DNA from: Gammaproteobacteria bacterium
Lineage (GTDB): Bacteria > Pseudomonadota > Gammaproteobacteria > Pseudomonadales > Pseudomonadaceae
DNA: 64,000 nt
Direction: 5' to 3'
Assembly (NCBI GenBank): GCA_018826895.1
Contig: JAHJYA010000122.1
Location: forward strand, 62,001 to 126,000
This document shows, in pieces, positions 36,868 to 44,644 of this stretch. Made by a program: the position numbers and the translations under genes. The number at the start of each line of letters is the position of its first letter. The stretch's first letter is position 1. Below the pieces are notes generated by a model. It saw only the letters and a program-made list of their open reading frames with translations. It was not told the origin of the DNA and did no database searches.

Positions 36868-37571
36868 TCGCGCAACAACCTGCCGAACGCCGTGCCCTGA
36901 TCGGCGAGTACGTACTCGGTTTGCTTGATGACGAGCAGGCCGCCGAGGTCCGCGCCCTGATCGAACAGGATGAAGAGGCCGCCCGCATGGCCTTGGACTG
37001 GGAGCGTCACCTGCTCGAGCTGACCGACCAGCTACCGGCGCAAGCGCCCTCCGCCCAATTGTGGCCACGTATCCAGGCCAGCCTGGGCATTGCACGCACG
37101 CCCGACCATAGCGCCTGGAGTCAATGGTGGAACAATCTGCTGACCTGGCGCCTGACCAGCGCGGCCTTGGCGATGGCGTTGATCGTCGCACTGGCACCTG
37201 GCCTCTGGCAGGGCGAGACGGCCACGGGCTATACCGTGGTCCTGCAACCCCCAGGTGAAACGGCGCAGCCGGGATGGGTGGTGCATATCGCAGGAGACGG
37301 CGCGTTGCGCCTGGAACCGTTGATGCAGGATGAAATTCCAGCGGACCGCTCCGTGCAGTTCTGGACACTGGTCGACCCGGCCATTGGCCCGCGCTCGCTT
37401 GGCCTCATCGAGCCGGGCAAGCCGACCGTGATCAGCGCCGAGCAGATCGGCGAGGTCCAACCGGGACAGCTGTTTGAGCTGACCCTGGAGCCTGCCGGCG
37501 GCTCGCCATCCAGTCGACCGACCGGCAAGGTGCTCTACATCGGCCGCGCAGTGGTCGCCTCCGTTAACTGA
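36864..37571 (+). CDS. RskA-like anti-sigma factor
   Basis: This 235-residue protein has an N-terminal cytoplasmic domain (residues 1-75, GEYVLGLLDDEQAAEVRALI) that resembles the anti-sigma-K RskA sigma-binding region, one membrane helix (about 96-114) and a C-terminal periplasmic domain (about 120-235) with the RskA-type phrase SVQFWTLVDPAIGPRSLGL. It should hold the sigma factor at the membrane until a periplasmic signal triggers release. ATG 36864 shares bases with the sigma stop. No HxxxCxxC zinc motif is seen. Confidence 0.88.
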   Translation: MIAQQPAERRALIGEYVLGLLDDEQAAEVRALIEQDEEAARMALDWERHLLELTDQLPAQAPSAQLWPRIQASLGIARTPDHSAWSQWWNNLLTWRLTSAALAMALIVALAPGLWQGETATGYTVVLQPPGETAQPGWVVHIAGDGALRLEPLMQDEIPADRSVQFWTLVDPAIGPRSLGLIEPGKPTVISAEQIGEVQPGQLFELTLEPAGGSPSSRPTGKVLYIGRAVVASVN

Positions 37572-37579
37572 CACCTTGG

Positions 37580-37600
37580 GCGGCGCCGCAATGGCGCCGC
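37580..37600. terminator. GC-rich hairpin after the anti-sigma gene
   Basis: GCGGCGCC and GGCGCCGC form an 8-bp stem with loop GCAAT, 8 bases after the anti-sigma stop. No T-run follows, so termination may be partial and read-through to the DUF4394 gene is possible. Confidence 0.5.
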
Positions 37601-37645
37601 GCTTGATCAGCAACGTCGCTTCAGCAAAAAAAATCATCCTCCCGA

Positions 37646-37671
37646 CATCCAACGCCTGACTGCCGGGTATA
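37646..37671 (+). promoter_or_regulatory. candidate ECF-sigma promoter of the DUF4394 gene
   Basis: CATCC and GGGTATA are separated by 14 bases, 87 bases before ATG 37758. The sequence aligns with the one upstream of the sigma operon (36243-36269) with one base deleted. The -35 matches the CCATCC element reported for SigK of Mycobacterium tuberculosis. Confidence 0.6.
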
Positions 37672-37757
37672 GCTATCAGGTGTTTCGTCGAGGCACCCGC
37701 GGTGAGTTCCTTGTTGGACTACCGCCTGATGCTGAAATGTTCCATGAGAGGATGCTT

Positions 37758-38546
37758 ATGAACCGGTTCAACGCACGCCTGACCCTGGCCCTTTCCACCG
37801 TCGCCCTGAGCTTGGCAGCAGGCTCGGTCAACGCCGCGACCCTGCTCGCCCTGGGTAGCGATGGGCAGCTGTTCAAGATCGACAGCAGCAGCCTGAAAGT
37901 CACTAGTAAAATGGCTGCACAAAGCCCCGTGGCACTTCGCGGTTTCGACATCCGCCCGGTCAACGGTCAGCTCTATGCACTGGGCAGCGACAACCAGCTG
38001 TACACCCTGGATCTGGCCAGCGGTGCGGCCAAAGTCGCGGCCAAGCTCAACACCAGCCTGCCGGGCGCCGGCCAGGCCGTGGTCGACTTCAACCCGGTGG
38101 CAGACCGCCTGCGCCTGCTGGGCCCGGACGGCACCAGCCTGCGGGTAAACGTCGAAACCGGCGAAGTCGCGGTAGACGGCAAAGTCGCCTATGCCGCCGA
38201 CGGTCCCTATGCCGGTAAAACCGCCAAAGTAGTCGCCGGTGCCTACAGCAACGCCTACGCCGGTACCAAGGCGACTGCGCTGTACAACATTGACCTGGCA
38301 ACGGCCAACCTGCTGCTGCAAAACCCGCCGAATGACGGCGTGCAGCAGAAGGTAGGGGATATCGTCGATAAGCTCGATGCAGCGGCGCTGGATATCGCCA
38401 GCGACGGCAAGGGCGGCAACACCGCTTACCTGCTGACCGGCAAGACCCTGCACACCCTCGACCTGGCCAGCGGCAAGCCGACAACCCTGGGAGACATTGC
38501 CGAGCTGCCGGACGGCATCATCGATATCGCCGTGCTACCGCAGTAA
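37758..38546 (+). CDS. secreted DUF4394 protein
   Basis: This 262-residue protein has a signal peptide (MNRFNARLTLALSTVALSLA..., cleavage about residue 26) and a mature domain built of repeated beta-strand motifs (LLALGSDGQLFKIDS, LYALGSDNQLYTLDL, LYNIDLATANLLLQN, LHTLDLASGKPTTLGD), as in DUF4394 beta-propeller-like proteins. Function is unknown. ATG 37758 follows GAGAGGATG. It sits behind the sigma/anti-sigma pair with a matching ECF promoter, so it is probably a regulon member. Confidence 0.88.
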   Translation: MNRFNARLTLALSTVALSLAAGSVNAATLLALGSDGQLFKIDSSSLKVTSKMAAQSPVALRGFDIRPVNGQLYALGSDNQLYTLDLASGAAKVAAKLNTSLPGAGQAVVDFNPVADRLRLLGPDGTSLRVNVETGEVAVDGKVAYAADGPYAGKTAKVVAGAYSNAYAGTKATALYNIDLATANLLLQNPPNDGVQQKVGDIVDKLDAAALDIASDGKGGNTAYLLTGKTLHTLDLASGKPTTLGDIAELPDGIIDIAVLPQ

Positions 38547-38562
38547 AGCCACAGGACTGCAA

Positions 38563-38588
38563 AGTGAGGTGACGAGTTTCGCCTCACT
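38563..38588. terminator. hairpin after the DUF4394 gene
   Basis: AGTGAGG and CCTCACT form a 7-bp stem with a 12-base loop, 16 bases after the DUF4394 stop. A second stem follows at 38616-38638 (GGGCGTG / CACGCCC). Neither has a T-run, so they are weak terminators or processing hairpins. Confidence 0.45.
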
Positions 38589-38643
38589 CTGCAACTAGGG
38601 CCTGACACCCAACCGGGGCGTGTCATACAGGCACGCCCTCTTA

Positions 38644-38908
38644 GGGTCTGTTCCCGTTTCGTTCGCGGCCGCGCCGGAGCCAGTTTTAGCGCGAGGCAAG
38701 GCACGAGATGCGAAGTTTAGCCGGCTAAATGAGCCATCGAGAAACGCTGCATCGCGCTAAAACGGGCCCGGCCCTACGGGTTGCGCGCAAAATCTCGCCA
38801 TGCGGTGTTGGAGGACTTGGCAAGGGAACACACATTCCCTGCGTCCTCCGCCTAGCCTGGCGAGATTTTGCGCGGCAACGCGGCTAGCGACGAAACGGGA
38901 ACAGACCC
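38644..38908. mobile_element. 265-bp MITE-like palindromic element, TA flanked
   Basis: Terminal inverted repeats start GGGTCTGTTCCCGTTTCG at the left and end with the complement at the right. TA dinucleotides border both ends, a likely target duplication. Inside are nested inverted repeats: GTTTTAGCGCGA / TCGCGCTAAAAC, GCGCAAAATCTCGCCA / TGGCGAGATTTTGCGC, and GGAGGA / TCCTCC. There is no coding capacity. Miniature or half copies lie at 27108, 49275, 15651 and possibly 1160. It ends six bases before the stop of the dienelactone hydrolase gene. Confidence 0.85.
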
Positions 38909-38913
38909 TAGGT

Positions 38914-39702
38914 TCAGGGCGTTTCGAATACTTCGTCGAGCAACGCATTCATGGCCTCGAATGAGCGTTTGGCGACCACTGGATGATATTCGTTGCGACC
39001 CGGAACCTTGGCATAGGGGTCGGTAAAGGAATGCACGGCACCGCCGTAACTCACCAGTTGCCAGTCGACCTTGGCGGCTTTCATTTCCGCGACAAAGCCA
39101 TCGACCTGCGCCTGCGGCACTGCCGGATCGTCCGCTCCATGCAATACCAACACGGGAGCTTTGATCTGCGCGGCATCGGCCGGGTTAGGCGTGTCCAGGT
39201 TGCCGTGGAACGAAACGAACGCCTTGAGATCGGCACCGGCACGCGCCAACTCAAGCACCGCGCCACCGCCAAAGCAGAAGCCGATGGCCGCCATACGGCT
39301 GCTGTCCAGCGCCACTGACGTACCCTGCGCCTTGAATACGTCGACTGCTGCCTGCGTGCGCTTGCGCATCAACGGGCGATCACCGCGCACTGCCGTAGCC
39401 GCAGCACGGGCTTCCTCCGGGTTGCTGGGGCGCACAGCCTTGCCGTACAGATCGGCCATGAACACCACGTATTTGTCGCTCGCGGCCCGTGCGGCTTTCT
39501 CCGCTGACTGATCGGTAACCCCCAGCCAGTTGGGCACCATGACCAAGCCTGGACGCGGTTCAGTCACGGCGTCGTCGTAGACCAGCAGGCCCTCGAAGGC
39601 CTCGCCGTCGATCTCGTAAGGGACCGGCTTAACCACCACGGCCGCCTCGGTCAAGCCGATCATGCCGGCACAGAGCAGCGGCAACAGGGTTTTCTTCTGC
39701 AT
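38914..39702 (-). CDS. dienelactone hydrolase family protein, secreted
   Basis: This 262-residue protein has an N-terminal signal peptide (KKTLLPLLCAGMIGLTEA) and an alpha/beta-hydrolase domain with the cysteine nucleophile elbow GFCFGGGA, Asp of HGADDPAVP and His of GAVHSFTD, the Cys-Asp-His triad of dienelactone hydrolases. The secreted location is unlike cytoplasmic chlorocatechol DLH enzymes, so the substrate is probably different. It corresponds in order to PA1597. The 265-bp repeat element abuts its 3' end. Confidence 0.88.
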   Translation of the reverse strand: MQKKTLLPLLCAGMIGLTEAAVVVKPVPYEIDGEAFEGLLVYDDAVTEPRPGLVMVPNWLGVTDQSAEKAARAASDKYVVFMADLYGKAVRPSNPEEARAAATAVRGDRPLMRKRTQAAVDVFKAQGTSVALDSSRMAAIGFCFGGGAVLELARAGADLKAFVSFHGNLDTPNPADAAQIKAPVLVLHGADDPAVPQAQVDGFVAEMKAAKVDWQLVSYGGAVHSFTDPYAKVPGRNEYHPVVAKRSFEAMNALLDEVFETP

Positions 39703-39806
39703 GGTTGCGTTCCTTGGGAGCTGAGGTGAACGTCAACCATAGACCGTGGCACAGCTAACACCAAGGTCGGCACCCTGCCCTTTTTCAACCAAAGATGTCA
39801 CACGAC

Positions 39807-40805
39807 TCAAGCGTGCTCGGCCCAGCGCGCCTTGATCTCGAGAATGGCCGGCAACTGCTCGATAAACAGCTCAACCAGTTGCGGATCAAAATGCCGGCCG
39901 CTTTCTTCGCGCAACAAGGCCACTGCATCCTCGATCGACCAGGCCGCCTTGTAGGGGCGCACGCTGGTCAGCGCATCGAACACATCGGCAATCGCCACGA
40001 TTCGCCCCTCGATGGGAATCGCCTCACCTGTCAACCCACTGGGGTAGCCGCTGCCATCCCACTTTTCATGGTGCGTCAAAGCAATGATCTGGGCTGTCTT
40101 GAGGAGGCCGCTGGCGTGTTCACCGATGATCCGCGCACCTATCTCGACATGCCCACGCATGATCGCCCACTCCTCACTGTCGAGCTTGCCGGGCTTGCGC
40201 AACACCGCGTCGGGGATACCGATCTTGCCGACATCGTGCATGGGGGCGGCATTCAGCAGCTCATCGGCAGCGGCCTCGCTAAAGCCTGCCGCCCGCGCCA
40301 GTACTCGGGCGAAGTGACTCATGCGAATCACGTGCAGGCCCGTCTCGTTGTCCTTGTACTCGGCCGCCATGCCCAGGCGCTGGACAATCTGCAGGCGCGT
40401 ACGCTTGAGCTCGTCCAGGCGCACCAGCGACAGGTGTGTACGTACTCGCGCCCGAACGATCGCGGGGCTGACTGGCTTGGTGATGTAATCCACCGCGCCC
40501 ACCTCAAAACCGCGCGCCTCATCGTCGATATCAGCAAGGGCCGTGACAAAAATCACCGGAATATCCTGCAAGGCAGGTTCGGCCTTGATCCGGGTACACA
40601 CCTCGTAACCGGTCATGCCAGGCATCATAACGTCCAGCAGGATCAGCTCAGGCTGCTCACGAGCAGCCATTTCCAGAGCTTTCTGCCCATCCTTGGCGAA
40701 CAACAGACGGTAGTCGTCCTGCAGAATATGACGCAGCACCTGCAGGTTGGTCGCCTCGTCATCGACCAGTAACAACTGCGGTCGAGTGTCGGTGGAAGTC
40801 ATCAT
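39807..40805 (-). CDS. response regulator with HD-GYP phosphodiesterase domain
   Basis: This 332-residue protein has a receiver domain with phospho-acceptor Asp 58 (LILLDVMMPG) and a C-terminal HD-GYP domain with the metal dyad HD in MHDVGKIGIPD and the GYP motif in HHEKWDGSGYPSGL. HD-GYP proteins degrade cyclic di-GMP. Two ATG codons occur in tandem at 40805/40802. The start overlaps the stop of the upstream hybrid kinase gene, indicating a single signalling output for that kinase. Confidence 0.93.
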   Translation of the reverse strand: MMTSTDTRPQLLLVDDEATNLQVLRHILQDDYRLLFAKDGQKALEMAAREQPELILLDVMMPGMTGYEVCTRIKAEPALQDIPVIFVTALADIDDEARGFEVGAVDYITKPVSPAIVRARVRTHLSLVRLDELKRTRLQIVQRLGMAAEYKDNETGLHVIRMSHFARVLARAAGFSEAAADELLNAAPMHDVGKIGIPDAVLRKPGKLDSEEWAIMRGHVEIGARIIGEHASGLLKTAQIIALTHHEKWDGSGYPSGLTGEAIPIEGRIVAIADVFDALTSVRPYKAAWSIEDAVALLREESGRHFDPQLVELFIEQLPAILEIKARWAEHA

Positions 40806-43800
40806 GGTGACGGTATGTCCTCATCGTGCATCTGTCGCAACAGGTCATCCAGCCCTGCAAGGGCCCGGTCAAAATCAAAATCGTCGAGGGCATGGCGAAC
40901 GCGCTCACGTGCCTTGCTGAGCGTCTCATTCTGCATCGGGCTCTGAATTAACAGTGCCAGAGCCTGATCATCCAGCCTGCCACGCGCCACCGCCAGACGC
41001 AGACGCTGGATAGCCGCCAGCAAGTCCACAGCCGCCGGTCCGGGTGCCTCGTCCTCATAAGGTGCCGACGGCAGCACTGGCACCGCAGCGGCTACGGCCT
41101 GAAACGCCCTTGAGAGCTCTTGCAGGAGTGCTTGCACGCGAGGTTTTTCAGTCTGACCGAGGGCATATTCCAGGGCTTCGCCCAGGCGTGCCAAGTGTGT
41201 CAGTGCCAAATTGGCAGCGGTGCCTCGCAGGCGATGAACCAGGCTACGCGCAGCCTCCCATTCACCCGCCGAGACCAATACATGCAATTGCTTGACCTCG
41301 GCACCCTGCTCATCGAGAAAACGCTGGATGGCAGCGGCCATTCGCACCGGCCCACCCCACAGCTGCGCGCCTCGCCCCCAATCGAACAAACCATCGGCAG
41401 GCTGATGCTGAACCACCGATACGCCTGCATGCTGATCAAGCTGACCAGTGAGGCGCGCCATTTCCCCGAGCAATGCATCAAGCACCAGTGGTTTGGCGGC
41501 AAAGCCATTCATTCCAGCATCCAGAGCGGCCTGGCGATCGTGGTCAAGCACACTGGCCGTCAACGCGATAATCGGTATGGCGTCACGTCGGTGTATCGCC
41601 TCATGGGCGCGAATCCGCCGGGTGGCTTCCAGCCCATCGACCTGAGGCATTTGCACATCCATCAGGATCAGGTCGTAGTGACCAGAGGCGAAGGCATCGA
41701 CAGCAGCCTGCCCATCCACGACGCCGGTCACTTGGTGCCCCAGCTGTTGCAATGTCAACTGCAGCAGCTCCAAATTCTGCTCCACATCATCGGCTGCCAG
41801 AATATTCAAAGCACGCAACTGCGGCATCACCTGACGCGGCTGTGGCGCCAACTGCTTACCCGCCCGCAACGGCAGCTCAATAGAAAAACGGCTACCCACG
41901 CCCGGCGTGCTCTCAACCCGCAGCCGGCCGCCCATAAGCTCCACCAGTTGCCGAGAAATGGTCGTACCCAAGCCTGTGCCGCCGAAACGCCGACTCATGG
42001 ACGCATCCGCCTGGGCGAACGGCTCGAAAATCTTTTCCAGACGATCTGCAGCGATACCGATACCGGTATCTTCGACCGTAATACGCATGGCATCCGGCTC
42101 GCCCTGTACCCGTACGCATACCTCGCCGGCATGCGTGAACTTGACTGCATTGCCAAGCAGATTGGTCAGGACCTGCTGTAGACGCAATGCATCGCCACAG
42201 AAAAACTCCTCGACCTGGGTCGGGTACTCAAGCAACAGCTTCAGCCCCTTGTTCTCGGCGTTCAATCGCTGAGCCGTACAAACCTGCCCGCATAACTCAC
42301 GCAGTGAAAAATCCCGTACTTCCAACTCGACCGCACCGCGATCCAGCTTGGCCGTATCGAGGATATCGTTAAGCAGCCCGAGCAACGAGCGTGATGAGTG
42401 CTGCACGGTTTGCAAGTGTCGACGCTGCACATCGGATAACGGTGTATTGATCAATAGCTCGGTGAAACCAATGATGGCGTTCATTGGTGTGCGGATTTCG
42501 TGACTCATGTTCGCCAGGAAACTGCTGCGCGCCGCCGCAGCGGCCTCGGCACGATCACGGGCGACGCGCATTTCTTGCTCCATCAGGCGCCGCGGGGTCA
42601 GGTCGGAGGCCAGCTTGACGACCTTGAACGGCTTGCCGTCCGTATCGAGGATCGGGTTGTAACTGGCTTGAATCCAGAACTGCTTATCGCCCTGCCCAAT
42701 CCGCAAAAACTCACCCGCCTTGAAGATGCCCGCTCGCAAGTCGTCCCAAAAAGCAATGTATTCATCGCTTGCTGCATAGTGCGGGTCGCAGAACTCTCGG
42801 TGGTGCACGCCGACGATCTGTTCGAGCGGATAACCGAGAATCGCCAGAGCATTCTCGTTAGCCGTCAGGAGATACCCCTGCAGGTCGAACTCGACCATGG
42901 CCATGGCCCTGCTGAACGCATTCACCTTGCCTTCGTATTCGGCATTACGCAGCTTGGTTTCGGTCTGATCAAGCAATACACCATCGATCCAGCGCGGCAC
43001 GCCCGCCTCATCGCAAACGGCGCTGCCACTTTCCCAGATCCAATGCTCGCGGCCCTGGCGATCAAGCAAACGGTACTCAACGGTGTAATTACGCCCTTGC
43101 TCGATGGCTGCCTGCACCTGCTCGACGGTCGGCTGGTAGTCGTCTGGGTGGTACAGCGCCGCAATCGACTGACGTCGGCTGGTGAAGTCCTCGGCGCTCC
43201 AACCGGTCAGGACCTGCACCGCGTCGCTGATGAAGATCATGCTCCAGTCGTCATCGAGCAGGCAGCGAAAAGAGACGCCGGGGATATTACTGATCAGCGA
43301 ACGGTACTGCTGTTCGCTTTCGCGGATGGAGCGCTCCATCTGCTTGCGCTCGGTGATATCGGTGACGAACACCACGAACAGCGGGCGTTGCTCATTCTGA
43401 GTGATGCCGATGCTGATACGCACCGGCTGCTCCTGACCGTCGCGGCCCTTGCACGTCAACTCCAGCTCGCTGCTGGGTAAGCGCCTTAGGCCGGTTTGCA
43501 CATAGTCGCGCAGATGTCCGCCGAGCATCTGCGCGTGCTCCGGGCTGAGCAACTGGTTCATTGACTGACCAATTAATTGTTTGGGGTGCCAGCCAAACAA
43601 ACGCGTCACGGCGCGGTTTGCCGAGCGAATGGTACCGGTATGGTCAATGGTCAGAATGGCATCGAACGCCGTGTCGAAAATCGAGCGCAGGTGCTGCTCG
43701 CTGGCCTGCAGCTGTAGGCTCAGGCGGCGGTACCGCAGGAGTGCGTTGGTCGCCACGACAAAGACCGCCAGAGTCACGGTGATCAAGGTAATGGCGGTCG

Positions 43801-44497
43801 CAATGTAGCCACTGTCCATGATGCTCATCGGTACCGGCGACTCGGCCACCCCGACAAAGCGCGCAGCCGCCATGCCGACATAGTGCATACCGCTGATCGC
43901 CAGCCCCATCACCAGTGCGCTGATACCCAGCGCCCAAAAAGCCGGCAGTCGATTTTGCAGACCGAAGCGGACCCATAGGGCAAGAATGGCCAACCCCACC
44001 GCCACGACAATCGACAGCGCGAACATCCAGGGGTCGTAACGCAGCAAGGGCGTCATCTGCATGGCGGCCATACCGCTGTAATGCATGGCACCAATGCCAG
44101 CACCCACCAATACACCACCGACACACAGTTGTCTGCCACTGAGGTCACGCCTGGCCAGCAGGCTCAGGGCCACCCATGAAGCACCAAGGCTGGGCAGCAT
44201 CGACCACAAGGTCACGCCCAGATCGAAACGCACCGTGGCGCAGAGCTCGAATGCCAACATACCGAGAAAGTGCATGGCCCAGATGCCAGCCCCCAGCGCC
44301 AGAGAACCGGTCAGGATGATCACCTGGCGGGCAAGGAGACTGCTGGTATTGCGCGCTTCACCGGCCAGCTGCAAAGCCATGCCCGAGGTGAACACGGCAA
44401 TACAGAGGGACAGGATCACCAACACTGGGTCGTGACTGCTGAGCACGAGAACGCTGGGATCAGCGTCCGAGAGAAACATCAGATGAAGAAATGACAT
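40802..44497 (-). CDS. MHYT-PAS hybrid histidine kinase with HPt domain
   Basis: The 1231-residue hybrid kinase has, in order: an N-terminal MHYT sensor with three repeats (AMHFLGM, AMHYSGM, GMHYVGM; about 30-245), thought to bind a metal or sense diatomic gases; three PAS domains (about 265-640); a HisKA box (NMSHEIRTPMNAIIGF); an HATPase with DTGIGIAADRL and RFGGTGLGTTIS; a receiver (LILMDVQMPQVDG); and a C-terminal HPt (LVHRLRGTAANLA). It is transcribed with the HD-GYP regulator it overlaps. The overall flow would be gas/redox sensing to c-di-GMP turnover. Confidence 0.93.
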   Translation of the reverse strand: MSFLHLMFLSDADPSVLVLSSHDPVLVILSLCIAVFTSGMALQLAGEARNTSSLLARQVIILTGSLALGAGIWAMHFLGMLAFELCATVRFDLGVTLWSMLPSLGASWVALSLLARRDLSGRQLCVGGVLVGAGIGAMHYSGMAAMQMTPLLRYDPWMFALSIVVAVGLAILALWVRFGLQNRLPAFWALGISALVMGLAISGMHYVGMAAARFVGVAESPVPMSIMDSGYIATAITLITVTLAVFVVATNALLRYRRLSLQLQASEQHLRSIFDTAFDAILTIDHTGTIRSANRAVTRLFGWHPKQLIGQSMNQLLSPEHAQMLGGHLRDYVQTGLRRLPSSELELTCKGRDGQEQPVRISIGITQNEQRPLFVVFVTDITERKQMERSIRESEQQYRSLISNIPGVSFRCLLDDDWSMIFISDAVQVLTGWSAEDFTSRRQSIAALYHPDDYQPTVEQVQAAIEQGRNYTVEYRLLDRQGREHWIWESGSAVCDEAGVPRWIDGVLLDQTETKLRNAEYEGKVNAFSRAMAMVEFDLQGYLLTANENALAILGYPLEQIVGVHHREFCDPHYAASDEYIAFWDDLRAGIFKAGEFLRIGQGDKQFWIQASYNPILDTDGKPFKVVKLASDLTPRRLMEQEMRVARDRAEAAAAARSSFLANMSHEIRTPMNAIIGFTELLINTPLSDVQRRHLQTVQHSSRSLLGLLNDILDTAKLDRGAVELEVRDFSLRELCGQVCTAQRLNAENKGLKLLLEYPTQVEEFFCGDALRLQQVLTNLLGNAVKFTHAGEVCVRVQGEPDAMRITVEDTGIGIAADRLEKIFEPFAQADASMSRRFGGTGLGTTISRQLVELMGGRLRVESTPGVGSRFSIELPLRAGKQLAPQPRQVMPQLRALNILAADDVEQNLELLQLTLQQLGHQVTGVVDGQAAVDAFASGHYDLILMDVQMPQVDGLEATRRIRAHEAIHRRDAIPIIALTASVLDHDRQAALDAGMNGFAAKPLVLDALLGEMARLTGQLDQHAGVSVVQHQPADGLFDWGRGAQLWGGPVRMAAAIQRFLDEQGAEVKQLHVLVSAGEWEAARSLVHRLRGTAANLALTHLARLGEALEYALGQTEKPRVQALLQELSRAFQAVAAAVPVLPSAPYEDEAPGPAAVDLLAAIQRLRLAVARGRLDDQALALLIQSPMQNETLSKARERVRHALDDFDFDRALAGLDDLLRQMHDEDIPSP

Positions 44498-44606
44498 ACC
44501 ACCCCAAGCAGGACTGCACTGGCATGGTCCATGCCCTAGCGAAATGCCACTATCTCAAACGAGTGGTGCGGGCTTGTCAATCAAGGCCAAGGTCTGATGC
44601 CGCATA

Positions 44607-44632
44607 AAAAAGCCCGCCGAAGCGGGCTTTTC
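44607..44632 (-). terminator. rho-independent terminator of htpG
   Basis: AAAAAGCCCGC and GCGGGCTTTT form a 10-bp stem with a short loop, followed on the minus strand by a T-run. It lies 13 bases after the htpG stop. Confidence 0.93.
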
Positions 44633-44644
44633 GACCAACGGAGC

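Noticed and set aside
38597..38640. TAGGGCCTG near the 265-bp element as a further terminal repeat
   Set aside because: The match to the TIR stops after nine bases and no matching partner end is found; the adjacent hairpin explains the symmetry.
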